A DNA stretch of 64,000 nucleotides, taken from NCBI GenBank assembly GCA_000934455.1, contig KN885072.1:2626-66625 (forward strand), read 5' to 3'. This DNA is from Apostichopus parvimensis (lineage: Eukaryota; Echinodermata; Holothuroidea; Aspidochirotida; Stichopodidae). A model generated the notes under the pieces. It made no database searches, was not told where the DNA came from, and saw nothing but the letters and a program-made list of their open reading frames with translations. A program made the translations under genes and the position numbers. Shown here one piece after another: positions 12,941-25,400 of this stretch (the first letter of the stretch is position 1; the number at the start of each line of letters is the position of its first letter).

Positions 12941-13084
12941 CAATTCCCTGACTGAACAAAAGACAACTTTCCCAAGAAAAAAAAAGAAAAAAGTGTCCAT
13001 TCTATAAAAACAATCTTATCATCCGCCGTAGGACCTCTCGCGAGGTCGATCAGGGGTTAAACTCCTTTTTGATTTGATTTGACC

Positions 13085-15320
13085 TTTATGAGTTACTCTT
13101 TTTCTTTCACCTCAAAAATTTGTGAGTAGTAAGATTTTCACAAAATTATGAACAAAGTGCAATAAGGTTAACCAAACCTGTCAAATACATACTATAAAAA
13201 AAAATAGTAATAATTAAACCCAAAAGTTGTTTTTAAATTTGATATTTTGTGACCATTTTCTTCAGCAATTTCTGTTGTCACAGTATAGTCCCTTTAATAT
13301 GTTGGGATGTCAGTGACCAGTTTAGAAGGTATAGATAAGCTGTTTCTGGGTATTCCAAGAAGCTGAACAGCAACTTAAGTGGTAGCATTTTCTGTCACTA
13401 ACAATTTCAGCCCAAACTCATATATGGAATTTTGGCGTCAGCTTATCCGCTACGAGAGAGTGTTATTGATATTTGGTTTAAAAACTAACAGATGTATCTC
13501 CACTTTTCTTCTTGTTTTTTGTATTCCTTCTGGCTGGTCGTTATGTTAGTTATGTATCGAATCAAACACGATCATATCTAAGCCTAGCTCACTGCAGCCA
13601 AAGCATATTGCAGTGACTTTAACTCCACACTGGTGTATATAGTAAGGATTATAGACAGCATCTTTAGTGTAAAGGGTGGTATAAATAAAAATTAAGGACT
13701 GAGCACTTACTGTATAGGCCTACTATTTACTGTGACTTTTGGTCCAAGTGTTAATTCCAGTTGTATCTGGTCAGTTGGTTTAAGTTTCTCCAAAAACCTT
13801 TTACAGAATAATCGTGGAGTAACTGGCTAATTAAGTCATAAACAGGTTACATCAGTAAGCATGGTGATGAGAAGGCTCATTAATTTCTCAAAGGATGTTT
13901 GTAGTTTTGTAATGAATTGAGTATTCTTTGCATGGGATATAGTGGACCTCCAAATTGCTTATTTAGTCATCATTTCAAAAAATTTTGATGATGGCACAAA
14001 TGTCACATTTCCCTCTAGACCCACTAGGCACAAGGTGCATGTGTCGCTATGTGTTCCCACACAGGAGTGGATCCAGGATGACGGGGTGTGTCCCTGAGGT
14101 AGTTGAAGTTGTCCCTCATGTTGTGGGTCACATTTTAGACATGTTTTTTTCTTTATAACTCCTGAAATATGGAAGAAAAGAGGGGGGGGGTGTGGGGAGA
14201 GGGAAGTGGGTTAGATACTTTAGGTCAACAGATTAAACTGTGGGAACCTATAAACCCAATATTAAATTGAAATGCAAGTTACTGCATACTTGGGTTGTAG
14301 ATTCACATTAATGATGGTGGTTACCCCTATCTTTCTGTGAGGTGAAAGGTCATTTGAGGTCAAAAGAAGTCCAAATCTATAAATGTTTGAAAAACAAAAA
14401 ATCTAAAGTAATGCATTTTAGTGATTTTGATGTTTGAAATATGAATGTATACAATAATGGAAGAACCTTACAGATGATCGCTTGAAGTTAGTACGGTAAA
14501 CAATTTTAAATACTTTGTGCAGGGTTACTGTTGAATGTTCTGATCTGGAATATGCCAATGTATCACTAAGCCATTTGGCTTTCTGGTTTAAATAGCAGAC
14601 AGGTCGCTGTATTTTCACTGTTTTATCCTTACCAGAGAGTTGCTTGAGAATTGGGAGAAACAATTTCAGTCCTATGTACGATGCAAGTGTTTGACAATTA
14701 TCTTGATATTTTCTGGAAACATTTAAGTCTATGCCCTTAAAGTTGAGTTCCCAGCAGGGTACAGTATGTCCAGAATCATACACTGAAACAACTTGCAGGC
14801 CAAGTCTCTACATTGACATTATGTTGACACTCACCATGATGAAATTGCAACTACACTTGTTGAATTGTTGACGAAATTTCGATTAAAGAATAGCGCAATT
14901 AATTCTTACAATGAAAGAAAATCATTTTAAACTACTCTGCTCTTTTCCAAGTAAAATCCTAATAGAAAAAAATACCATCTGAGCAGAACTGTAATTAATT
15001 CCCTTAATAAAATTTTGTAATGATGGACACTGAAGTTCATCAATTTACATGTGGGGTAAGTGAGGGTGGGGGTTGGGGAGGGGGTTGGGGGAGGAGAGTG
15101 TGGAGATATGACTTGGAACTTATTATGCAGTTGTTTGGTTAAAGAAGGTGCTGGTAATTCATTATTACTGCCTTTTGTCAATTATTTGCATATTTTGATT
15201 GGAATATTTCATTTCTGGACGGGTAATGCAAGGGTGTCTTATTAACTGGTCTAGAGAGAAGACAGATCAATTAACTGATTTGTCATGAAAGGGATTTACT
15301 CATGTTCAAAGTATCCATTA
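13085..15320. other. Intergenic, no recognised gene
   Basis: AT-rich, low-information sequence. A 121-codon open frame on the - strand (14783-14418) matches no family I recognise and has no codon signal that convinces me. A G-rich tract (15055-15100) and short homopurine runs are present. Confidence 0.4.
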
Positions 15321-15326
15321 ACTAGT

Positions 15327-15400
15327 ATGAAAGCATATTTTAGGTATGAAAGCATATTTGAGGTATGAAAGCATATTTGAGGTATGAAAGCATATTTGAA
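15327..15400 (+). repeat. 20-bp tandem repeat
   Basis: About four units of AGGTATGAAAGCATATTTG in a row, with nearly identical copies. Confidence 0.85.
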
Positions 15401-15727
15401 GTAAATATTGATATCCTTCTCTAGCAACTATTTAGGTCTAAAGTACTCTCAGTTATGGATTCGTTTGTTCTCTTTCTAAGTAGATGTATTTTGTTATAAA
15501 TATATCGATTGAGTTGTTTAAAAACAATTGTTGTGATCCCTTCTCTAAAAATTAGTCTAATGAACGGTTAGCAGTACTTTATGTTATGGAATGGTTGGTC
15601 CTAAATTGATGCAATATTTTTGTAGTTTTAAGTGGATGTATTTTTATACATATATTGAGTTTTGTTTTTATGGATGTGTTTATCTGTAAACTGCTCTTAA
15701 AACAAGATGTGGAAAAACCAGGTCCCA

Positions 15728-15905
15728 CTTTCTTTTTTTCTCTCTTTTTTCCTCTCTTTTTCTCTCACTCTTTTTTTACTCGCTTTTTTTTCCTCTCCTT
15801 TTTTACTCTCCCTATTTTTACTATCTATTTTTTTCCTCTATTTTTTTCTCTCCTTTTTCTCTCTCCTTTTTCTCTCTCCTTTTTCTCTCTCCTTTTTCTC
15901 TCTCC
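15728..15905 (+). repeat. CTCTCCTTTTT simple repeat
   Basis: A pyrimidine-only tract built of CTCTCCTTTTT-like units, most regular at 15850-15905. The Phe/Ser/Leu-rich open frames across it are artefacts. Confidence 0.9.
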
Positions 15906-16087
15906 CTAATTTTAAAAGAGAAGCAGAGGTTGGGATTGAACCAGGGACCTTGTGGTCCAAAATTTTTATTTTTTCCAGCACACCATTAGGTGAGACTCTG
16001 ATTTTGCAAGTTTTTTAAATACTTAAAGATCCAGATGTGTGGACTTAGAAGTTTTTTCAAAAGATTTTCTCCCCTGATCCTACTCCC

Positions 16088-16285
16088 GCGAGGGAAGCTA
16101 GTCAGGTAGAGGGGTGGCGGCGAACTCACCTTGTCCGCGTGGAACCTTGTCAGGGGGAGGGGTGGCGGCGAACTCCCTTGGCCGCGTGGGAACCTTGTCA
16201 GGGGGAGGGGTGGCGGCCAACTCACCCTGTCCGCACCTCGCCTCACCTTCTGTACTCACCTTGTCAGGGGGAGGGGGACCGCCCG
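16088..16285 (+). repeat. 60-bp GC-rich tandem repeat
   Basis: Three to four units of about 60 bp, each with TTGTCAGGGGGAGGGGTGG followed by CGGCGAACTCACC-type sequence. The GC content is far above that of the surrounding DNA. Confidence 0.85.
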
Positions 16286-16429
16286 CCTTTGGGATTCACC
16301 TTATCCACTTGTCAGAACTCCTTGTCAGAACTCCTTTTGCAGATACTCACCTGGGACTTCGAACCGATGCAATCCAAACCAATCGCTTACCAAACGATGG
16401 AATAACCAATTACACCATTTCGGTTCCCT

Positions 16430-17283
16430 CTGGAAAAACTTCGTTTCTAATATTTATACTTCCACTCCCTCCAGAGAACAGAAAAGTAAAAGGCTCTGTC
16501 TGGACATGAACCACAGACATGATGCTCTGTCTGGGAATCGAACCGGAGACATGGAGTTTGTCTGTCTCTCTGCAGTCCAGAGCACTACCAACTGCGCCAC
16601 TAGAACTGTTGAGAATTAATGCTCGTTTCTAATATTTAAACTTCATAGTCCAGAATGGAATCAGTAAAAGAGCAAAATGTAAAATTCTCTGTCTGGGGTT
16701 CGAACCGGAGACATGGAGTTTGTCTGTCTCTCCAGTCCAGAGCACTACCAACTGCGCCACTAGAACTGTTGAGAATTAATGCTCGTTTCTAATATTTAAA
16801 CTTCAGAGTCCAGAATGGAATCAGTAAAAGAGCAAAATGTAAAATGCTCTGTCTGGGGTTCGAACCGGAGACATGGAGTTTGTCTGTCTCTCCAGTCCAG
16901 AGCACTACCAACTGCGCCACTAGAACTGTTGGAAATTAATGCTCGTTTCTAATATTTAAACTTCAGAGTCCAGAATGGAATCAGGAAAAGAGCAGAAAAT
17001 AAAAAGGCTCTGTCTGGGAATCGAACCGGAGACATGGAATTTGTCTGTCTCTCTCAGTTACAGAGCACTACCAACTGCGCCACTAGAACTGTTGAGAATT
17101 AATGCTCGTTTCTAATATTTAAACTTCAGAGTCCAGAAAGGAATCAGGAAAATAGCAGAAATTCTAAATGCTCTGTCTAGGAATTGAACCGGAGACATGG
17201 AATTTGTCTGTCTCTCTCAGTTACAGAGCACTACCAACTGCGCCACTAGAACTGTTAATTGTGAATTAATGTTCTTTTCTAAC
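16430..17283 (-). repeat. Tandem array of tRNA-like units (about 160 bp, six copies)
   Basis: The marker GCTCGTTTCTAATATTTAAA recurs at about 16621, 16781, 16941 and 17104, with weaker copies at about 16440 and 17271, so the period is 160-167 bp. On the - strand each unit carries an A-box-like TGGCGCAGTTGGTAGTGC and, about 45 bp later, a B-box-like GGTTCGAACCCC or GGTTCGATTCCC, in the spacing of a tRNA or SINE head. The T stem does not pair properly, so these are tRNA-derived pseudo-units and not credible tRNA genes. Copies differ by small indels. Confidence 0.8.
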
Positions 17284-17335
17284 ATTTAAACGTCAGAGTG
17301 GAAGAATGAAAAGACCAGAAAATCAAAATGTTTAT

Positions 17336-17905
17336 TTCTCTCCAAAATCACGCGTGGGACCGGTGGTGACCTATACTGAATAACTGTCACTCAATGATCA
17401 TCTCAAATTCCGTCCCTAGTGTTAAAAGTGGAAGGAATTGTTTGACATAATATGAAATTTTATTTTAATATTTAGAGGCTTGAAATTCCATAGCATGCAA
17501 CTTTTATTTGTAGGACAATACTCTTCTGGGCCCCGGGAATCCAAAACGAGCAGCGAAATTTGACATTTTTCGGCCAATTTGTGATAAGGTAAACAGCCTT
17601 AATAATGATTATTTTAAACTTCGGCCAAAATCGCGACTTTTAATTCTCTCCAAAATAAATGCGTGTGATCGGTGGTGATCTGCATGATTACATGTCAGTC
17701 AATAATCATCTCATATTCTGTCCCTATAGTGTAAAAATGTAGCAATTTTATGACATAATATGAAATATCATTTTAATATTTAGAGGCTTTAAAGACCATT
17801 ACATGCAACTTTTAACTCTAAGAGAATATGAGCCCCGGGAATCCAAAATGAGCATCGGAATTTGAAATTCGAAATATTTTATTTTTCGACCAATTTTTGG
17901 AAGTG
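17336..17905 (+). repeat. Two diverged copies of a roughly 306-bp unit
   Basis: Copy 1 starts near TCTCTCCAAAATCACGCGTG (about 17337) and copy 2 near TCTCTCCAAAATAAATGCGT (about 17643). Both run through TGACATAATATGAAAT, TTTAGAGGCTT and CCCCGGGAATCCAAAA. They follow directly on the tRNA-like array and may be the same satellite-like block. Confidence 0.75.
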
Positions 17906-18717
17906 AAATTCGAAATAATTTCTTCGGTCAATTAACAGGGTATGTTAATAAATACTATTATATTTCCTGATTGCGTAATGGGGAAGTTATAGGGCAATCG
18001 ATGAAGAAATGAATGGCCGTTTCAATGGACGTACCACATCTGGAGAGTCAACGATGTTAAAGTTACAAGGCACTACCAACTGTGACACAGTAAGTGTTGA
18101 GAATATTGTTCCTTTCAAACAGTTACTCAAAATGGTGTGTCTGGGAAGTAAACTGTAGACGAGCAGAAATCGCTGTGTCACAGTAACTATTGAGAAATGT
18201 ATCTCATTTCTAATATTTAAACCCGAAACTATAACCTAAAAAATCTTTGAAATATATCAGATTTTTTCCCCAGCATTATCGGAACACTAATCACTTTGCC
18301 ACAATTAATACACACACTTTGAGAAATACTGGACCATAATTTGTTTGGGGAGGGAGGTTGGGGTGACTAAGTAAACCCACTTTATTAACTAAAATCAAAA
18401 ACATTTGATTTGATCTCAAGTCAAGTCGCATGACTTTATCACCAAATCACGAGTTATAGATTTATCTGCAAGTCAAGAAACAAGTTACTCTAGTCTTGAC
18501 TCAAGTCAACACCATGAAGCCACAAGACTTACCTTGTATTCAAACAAGAAAAATTTCACCGACTCGTTTGATTGAACTTTGCATTTCTGCCTGTATTTCT
18601 CCAAAGTCACTGCTGTTAAATAAACCTATAACTGGTAACTGTTTCCATCAAACCTATGTAGTGTTGAGGGTTTGCTTACAAACTGTACCAAGCACTTTTA
18701 AGCATTGTAATCGGGTC
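17906..18717. other. Intergenic, degraded repeat debris
   Basis: At 18060-18200 there are decayed remnants of the tRNA-like unit (CACTACCAACTGTGACACAG). At 18415-18515 there is a block rich in CAAGTCAAGTC and its inverse, which could fold. No gene seen. Confidence 0.4.
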
Positions 18718-18818
18718 TGAGTGTTTGTCTTCAGTTTTTTTCCCTCTCCTATAGGGTCCTGGATGGGGACTTGAGTGTCCCTCCTGATCCTTTTTTTCTA
18801 CTAAACTAAACTAAACCA
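18718..18818 (+). repeat. Possible LINE 3'-end fragment
   Basis: A small hairpin (GGGAC/GTCCC) and CTCCTGATCC are followed by a T run and a CTAAA tandem tail ending TAAACTAAACTAAACC. This is the same layout as the 3' end of the LINE at 8727-13084 (hairpin, then a short tandem tail). No coding part is present. Confidence 0.35.
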
Positions 18819-19370
18819 GCAGTGGCTTGGGTACAAAGTTAAACGAAAATGTGTGCAATTTAATCAAAAGAGGATATTGGCTTCTAGATATATTTTACCG
18901 TGTGTAAATTAATCAGCAGGTTGCTTCGATTTAAATCCTTGAAACATTGTCAATAAGACAATTTTCACATTAAACATCAGTTTATCATCATAGGATCATC
19001 ATAGGATTGAATTTTTCATTTTTTTTAAAATGGAGCTTTTATTGACATAGTAATAAAATTTATCTTTTGTATAATAAAAAGTGGAAGTTTTAAGAAGGGT
19101 TGCCAGGTGACATCTTATGAGGTATACAGTTCAGTTGGTTTAGCAAATGACTTGAGGTCATTTCCCAGCATTTATCTTTCCTGTTTATCACTAAATGGCT
19201 CAAAAAGGATTGCCAGCTCAGTTGTAAAAAGAATAGGACTTGAAATCCTTAGGTCATTGCTTGGTAAAACTTCTCATAAATTTGATATTTTCAATTAGTT
19301 TTTAGTTGTTTACTAATAACAATACCAAAATAATAAGAAGTCTGCATATTGCTGTTCTATTCATCAAACC

Positions 19371-20975
19371 CAGGGGCGTATCCAGGATTTTCCAATAGGG
19401 GGGGCGCAAGGTTCTGCCCAGGGTGGATTGAGTGCCGGCAGGACTATCTAAGCGGAGCGCCACCATCGGTTGGCGCGGAGCGTACAAGAAAATTTTGGGT
19501 TTTGGAAACCCCTCCAGATGGCCGGAAACGGCCCTTCCCGAGTATTCTGAGCCACATGTAGACAGCTTTGAAATGAGATCTCATGTCTGGAATTTCCATA
19601 ATTAATGAAAAAAGTTAGGACAAATATCTGGAGCACCAGAGTGCAGACCAGCCGGTGGTGCCTATTAAATAAATCATTCAGGCTGAGATGATAATTTTAG
19701 ATGGACAGTGAGTGAGAGTCCACTCCCAAATAAACGGGCGTATCCAGGATTTTCCAATAGGGGGGGGGCGTCAGGCATGAATGATCGCCGTCCTGGGGGT
19801 GGGTCTAAGGGGAGGGGTGGAAAAATTTTTGCTTTCGAAGAAGGGCTGAAATGCAAAATGGTTTAAGTATGACTTAAATATTTATAACATACAGGCGCGT
19901 AGCCAGGATTTGTTCATGGGGGGTGTTTTGCTGGAGACTGACATGGGGGAGGGGAGGCTTTGGCGAAAAAAATTGAATTTTAAGGCCTCTAGATGCAAAA
20001 TGGTGCAATGTTTGAGCTCAAATCATGCAAAAGAATATTGATAATTATTTTGTGGAATAATTCTATTCACATCAGAAAAATGTAATCCTATATATACTCA
20101 ATTATTGATGAAAGGAAAATGCGAACCTAAAGAGATACTTTTCTCAATATATATAATTTACAAGCAACTAGGTTCAACTTCAACTCAAAAGTTTGAACTG
20201 TAAGAAGGATAATTTGGGGAATCAGAGATAAAAAGATCAAGGGAATTGCGGACCTATAGAGTTCCCCTTCGTTTGGACTGTAGAAGTCTGTTGACAAGCA
20301 AACTGGGAACCCANNNNNNNNNNNNNNNNNNNNNNNNNNNNNNNNNNNNNNNNNNNNNNNNNNNNNNNNNNNNNNNNNNNNNNNNNNNNNNNNNNNNNNN
20401 NNNNNNNNNNNNNNNNNNNNNNNNNNNNNNNNNNNNNNNNNNNNNNNNNNNNNNNNNNNNNNNNNNNNNNNNNNNNNNNNNNNNNNNNNNNNNNNNNNNN
20501 NNNNNNNNNNNNNNNNNNNNNNNNNNNNNNNNNNNNNNNNNNNNNNNNNNNNNNNNNNNNNNNNNNNNNNNNNNNNNNNNNNNNNNNNNNNNNNNNNNNN
20601 NNNNNNNNNNNNNNNNNNNNNNNNNNNNNNNNNNNNNNNNNNNNNNNNNNNNNNNNNNNNNNNNNNNNNNNNNNNNNNNNNNNNNNNNNNNNNNNNNNNN
20701 NNNNNNNNNNNNNNNNNNNNNNNNNNNNNNNNNNNNNNNNNNNNNNNNNNNNNNNNNNNNNNNNNNNNNNNNNNNNNNNNNNNNNNNNNNNNNNNNNNNN
20801 NNNNNNNNNNNNNNNNNNNNNNNNNNNNNNNNNNNNNNNNNNNNNNNNNNNNNNNNNNNNNNNNNNNNNNNNNNNNNNNNNNNNNNNNNNNNNNNNNNNN
20901 NNNNNNNNTTTTTTTTGGTGACGGCCAATAGGGGGGGCGCGCGCCTGTTGCGCCCCCCCCCTGGATACGCCCCTG
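19371..20975. mobile_element. CAGGGGCG-ended DNA element (contains gap)
   Basis: Perfect 15-bp terminal inverted repeats: CAGGGGCGTATCCAG at 19371 and its complement ending at 20975. AAACC flanks both sides (19366-19370 and 20976-20980), a candidate 5-bp target duplication. Two more head-like copies occur inside (GGGCGTATCCAGGATTTTCC near 19736 and GCGTAGCCAGGATTTG near 19897), so the block may be nested or several partial copies. No transposase is seen. 595 bp of the interior is unknown sequence. Confidence 0.6.
20314..20908. other. Assembly gap (N run)
   Basis: 595 unknown bases inside the CAGGGGCG-ended element. Open frames that run through it are meaningless. Confidence 1.
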
Positions 20976-21060
20976 AAACCTACACATCTCTCCTACAGTT
21001 TACATATTGCTGTTCTATTTACCAAATCTACACATCCCTCCTACAGTTTACATATTGGTT
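20976..21060 (+). repeat. 47-bp direct repeat beside the CAGGGGCG element
   Basis: Two units containing ACACATCTCTCCTACAGTTT and CATATTGCTGTTCTATTTAC. The flank left of the element (19344-19370) carries the matching CATATTGCTGTTCTATTCAT. The element therefore seems to have inserted inside this short tandem repeat. Confidence 0.65.
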
Positions 21061-22494
21061 ATTGTTATTTTGCTGCATTTTTTTCAGACAAACTAATGGG
21101 CTATTCGGCCAACCGGGTTATTAGGCTATTAGGCCTGGTTGTCATATGGCAACCAGACAAAAGTTTTCCTGGGAAAAAGTCAACTAAATGTTTCAAGATA
21201 TAGATCTTCAAGCAAAATATTGAAATTATAGCACATTTGAGTAAACAATTACTTTCTCACTACCTCAGTAAATCATAGCTGCACTAAAATATTTGTAGTT
21301 TTGTTGGCCTGTTAACAAATATCAGAAACAAATCCACCCTTAGCTAAAACTGGCTATGAAACAATAAATAATTAGGTATCACTGGTTCAGCCCAATCACA
21401 GAATATCATAAAGGTCTCTCTTAACAGAGAGAGAGAGAGACAGATTTCCTTGACCATAAGTTATTCAAACAGGCTGGGTGACTTCCATTAAGATCAAATT
21501 TCTCATGATACCAACTAGGTGAAATTGCAACAGATGGTGTTTTGAAACATAGAAAACACTTTCTGGAAGATAAATTACAAAGAGATATTTACAAAGAGAC
21601 TGTTTGACTATAATGTATTGAGAAGAATACATATCGATCCATGCTTTACAACAAGGTAATTTCTGCTTTTCTATATATGCGACTAGAACAGATTTACATT
21701 AATAGCATCACTGCGGCTCTTGCTTTGGCAATCTGGTAGACCGCCATTATAAAAGCCATACTTATATTTTACCCTAACGGCCTGCATTGGTGTTCTGTGA
21801 TTATTTCATTTCTCATTTTGATTGAACTTTGTACCACATTCAAGAAAAAAGAGTTTTCATCCATCATAGCTTAAAATTCAAATTCATTATTCAAAATATT
21901 TGTCTGGTCTTCCATACTGTCAACACTTAGTTAAAACTTCACAAATAGACGTTCACTTATGGCTTTTATGAAACAAATCGGGCTCAACTGGTGAACGAAG
22001 CAGTTCTTATTATTTGATGATGCTAGACATCTGGCCAAAGAGATATGGACGATCAACTTCACAATATCCAAGGTTACCTTGACCGTTAGGATCCAAAAAC
22101 TCTGAGGTCAAAACGACTGACCAGTGGTTAAACATAATGTTCTTCCAACAAGGCGGATTGCCATCAAATATTGTCTCCAAAAATATTGAACTTGCTGATT
22201 GGCAAGCTGATCGAGTAGCCGAGCAAAAAGCATGAATTGAAGAAAAAGAAAGTTCTATTTACAGTTTTTACCTGGAATCAAGTAAGCTATAGTAAATGAC
22301 TCAGAAGCTAAAGCCCCCCAAAAATATATATGTACATATATTCCTTTAAAGTCTTCATATTTTCAGTTCTTTGCGAATAGAGTCGCTTCACTGTTGAGCC
22401 AAATTTCTTAGCACATCCTTCGCAATAATTCAAAATCCTGGGCTGCTGAAGTTCAGAAATATCAAAATATCTCAAGTTTCCCTTTTTCTTCTTC
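21061..22494 (-). other. 3' flank of RanGAP1
   Basis: No second gene is recognised. The part next to 22494 must include the RanGAP1 3' UTR, but I cannot place the cleavage site. A short GA dinucleotide run lies at about 21428-21440. Confidence 0.35.
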
Positions 22495-25400
22495 TTACAG
22501 CCTGTATAGCGTCTGCAGCAGGTTATGCTTGGGCATGATGTAGTTGTCAACCAGTGCATTTGGTCTGGAATAAAGAAACCAGAATATAAAACATTTTCAT
22601 TGTTCCTTGCTGCTGCTAATTGATTTGATAAACAGCAGGGAACACTCCGAGTATGTAACGATGAAGCATTCCCTTAAGTTATGTGTACAAACTGTTGTTA
22701 CCAAAAAAATGCTAGCCAGGGCCGTTCATAAATAGACATGAACCATTCGTGCACACATCAGCATGTGTCTGATACCTACAAATATAACTAATCCAATTTT
22801 GAAGATCAAATATATGGTTTCAACATAAGTAACTGCAATTTGATATATAATCCCTCACCCGGTAAACTCATTATTAGTCATGTCATGAGCACAAAAACAC
22901 AATTAGGTTCACCTACTCACTAAATATGGTAATGATCAATAATTGCCATGTGAAGTTATTAATTATACAAACTTGTAACCTAAACAATGCAAAGCCACAC
23001 CTCCTCGTAAATACACACTTTATCAATTGCAACACACATCCACCATAATATCATTCTTTTACAATAATCCTGAACAGATATGCCTAAGATCAAACTTGCC
23101 TTGGTGCACAATCTACAGGTGGAAACACTTAAGGTAAATTAACTTTCAAACACCAAATAGATAAGGGGTAAATCTTTACACTCACAAAGATATAAATGTT
23201 GTGAGCATGGCAATCATGCTCCTTGGAAAGTACTCTTGCTGTACAACATGTTCCAAGGTGGCGAGGATCCCAATAGGATTGGAGACTGGTCTGAACTTCT
23301 TATCTTCACTCTACAAAAGAAGAAAGAATCTCTTAGGTTCGAGGTTACAAAGAAGGAATAAGGCAAAAAAACAAAGAAATAAGAAAACCTGTCCACAGAG
23401 TTTTAACAGGACTCTTAATTAAGGGGAATTCCAGTAGCTGAAGTTGATTAGTAGTTTACTTATTAAGATGGATATTTGTATGAATCTGATGAGGTCAAAC
23501 CCACACTCTCATAGCATTTTTTTATGGGGCCAAAATATAATTATTTCTTGGAATCTTTCAAATTTGGTGGTATTTTGTGATTGCATCTGGCAACAGCTGT
23601 GTTAATAATGTCGTCACGGCAACTCAGCTAAAAACAGTGTTTTGTAGTCTGTTTATAATATTTTCACTCGCTTCCTCAAAGAGGATTAATTACACCTAAT
23701 TATTTGCGTTCTAATTAAAGAGACCATTGAAAGCTAAAGCAAAATATCCCAAATGTATCAGGTTTTCAAGGATTAATCAATAATATTACATAGAAAAGTA
23801 AAAGCTTCATGAAGACCATTTGCTGTAATGACATCACAGATCACCCATGGTGATCCACTCCAGACAAAAAAATCAAGCATTTAGCCAGCCAAAATAGGTT
23901 CCATTCAATCAACCATATTTTGAGTTAGAGAGGAAACATTGAGATGGGTTTATGGAGAGAAAGAAACCCTATAACAAATATTTTACTTTAAAGTCAAATA
24001 TCTCTCCTGATATCTGTTGTAGGCTTGATTTTTTCCTTATTTCTTGCTCTCTTGGCCCGCTCGTAATAATACATCGTTTTCTCCCAGTTTACAATCTGAT
24101 CATTCTATTGTCAATATTGATTTAACATGTTTTCTGCGAGAAGAGAGGTCCAGGGTACTGGAAAGTTTAATTGTTCTATACTTAAATGATGAGGAGTACA
24201 TTAGGATTATTGAAGAAACTTTTCACTTGATTTGTACAAATGAAACCTTTATGAACCCTTCTAAAAAATGGGATTATATCATATATAAAATTCGTACAGT
24301 GTCATCAAATTATAGTAAAGCAAATGCTAGGACTCGTTGAAAACATGAAGTAGATGTTGTTTTAAACAATATTTCTAAGTTGGAAAAGGACTATTTTGCT
24401 ACCCTTTCCTTAGATGTTCTTCATAAGCTCAATTCTGAAAGAAATAAGCTTGAACATATTTTTGATTACAAGCTGCGTGGTATTATTGTACGTTCTAGGG
24501 CGAGGTGGGTAGGCTATGGGGAGAAAAATACTAAGTATTTTCTTAGTTTAGAAAGATACAACAAGACTAGAAATGCAATTCGCAAGTTGCATGATCCAGG
24601 TGGTCCAATTATTTCTGATACTACTTCCATTCTTCGCATCCTAAATGGTGACTTGTATTCTAGTCAAGGAATTGAGCTAACCCCAATATTTCACGGATTA
24701 CAAAATCTTGAAATGTTAAGGATGCTAATAAATGTGATGGGCTGTTAACGGAGGATGAATGTAGAACCGCTCTCTTTTCTATGAGTAAAGGCTAAAGCCC
24801 TGGTAATGATGGATTGTCGATTGAATTTTATCAGCATTTTTGGCCTTTAATTGGTACTGTTGTAACAGACTCTTTAAATTTCTTGTATACTTATTTGGGT
24901 CTCTCGAAAGAGCAGGCATGTAGTAATATCATTCTTATTCCTAAGCCTGGAATAGATCATAACTTTGTTAAAAATTATAGGCTTATTTCTTTATTGAATA
25001 TAGATTATAAGATTTGTTCAACAGCATTAGCTACTCGAATTAAGAAGGTTTTGCCTATAATTATTGGTCACAATCAAACGGGTTATATTAAAGGACGTTT
25101 TATTATAATATTTTATTAAATATTCGTTGTACTTTAGATTCTATGAATTTCTGTAAGCTGAATTCAATCCCTGGTCTTTTAATGTTAATTGATTTGAAAA
25201 AGCGTTTGATAGACTGAATTGGGATTTTAGTTTTCATTGCCTTGAACGTTTTAATTTCAATGATAGTTTCAGTATTCCATTTGTACATTATATTCAAAAT
25301 CTTCTGCTTCAGTTTTTAATAACGGTTTTCCTCGGCGCCTTTTGACATTACTAGGGATGTGAGACAAGGTTGTCCTCTCAGCCCTTACAGTTTTATACTT

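Larger units (their letters stand above)
8727..13084 (+). mobile_element. Decayed Jockey/I-group LINE, near full length
   Basis: ORF1 region (8802-9860): a PRE_C2HC-like segment (about 9203-9390), then CCHC zinc knuckles (CLKCQLFGHTPHTCK, CLRCGENHRVNDC, CANCSGTHAALYKGC). ORF2 region: an AP-type endonuclease (9949-10660, with LNINSI, LNETKL, LLGDLNAHH and GDHFPLLLEL) and a reverse transcriptase (11391-12185, with NYRPISLLPALGKIFE, LFLDAEKAFDKTWH, AGTPQGAVLSPLLYTLF). The catalytic YADD box reads YADN. The 3' end has a small hairpin (GACCTC/GAGGTC at 13032-13047), then TTTTTGATTTGATTTGACC, a tandem tail typical of the I/Jockey group. At least four frame breaks or stops split ORF1 and ORF2, so it is inactive. 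Clade assignment rests on motif style only. The inverted repeat at its borders is listed separately. Confidence 0.82.

Noticed and set aside
14418-14783. 121-codon open frame on the - strand as a gene
   Set aside because: No recognisable domain and no splice or composition support. Such lengths occur by chance in this much sequence.
15655-16018. Phe/Leu/Ser-rich open frames that look like membrane proteins
   Set aside because: They are the CTCTCCTTTTT simple repeat read as codons.
16114-16619. Three overlapping Gly-rich open frames
   Set aside because: They follow the 60-bp GC-rich tandem repeat and the tRNA-like array, with no codon or domain signal.
16680-16770. A genuine tRNA gene on the - strand
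   Set aside because: A- and B-box matches are good, but the T stem and acceptor do not pair, and the unit is tandemly repeated with changes.
20127-21124. Long open frames over 20127-21124
   Set aside because: Almost entirely composed of unknown bases from the assembly gap.
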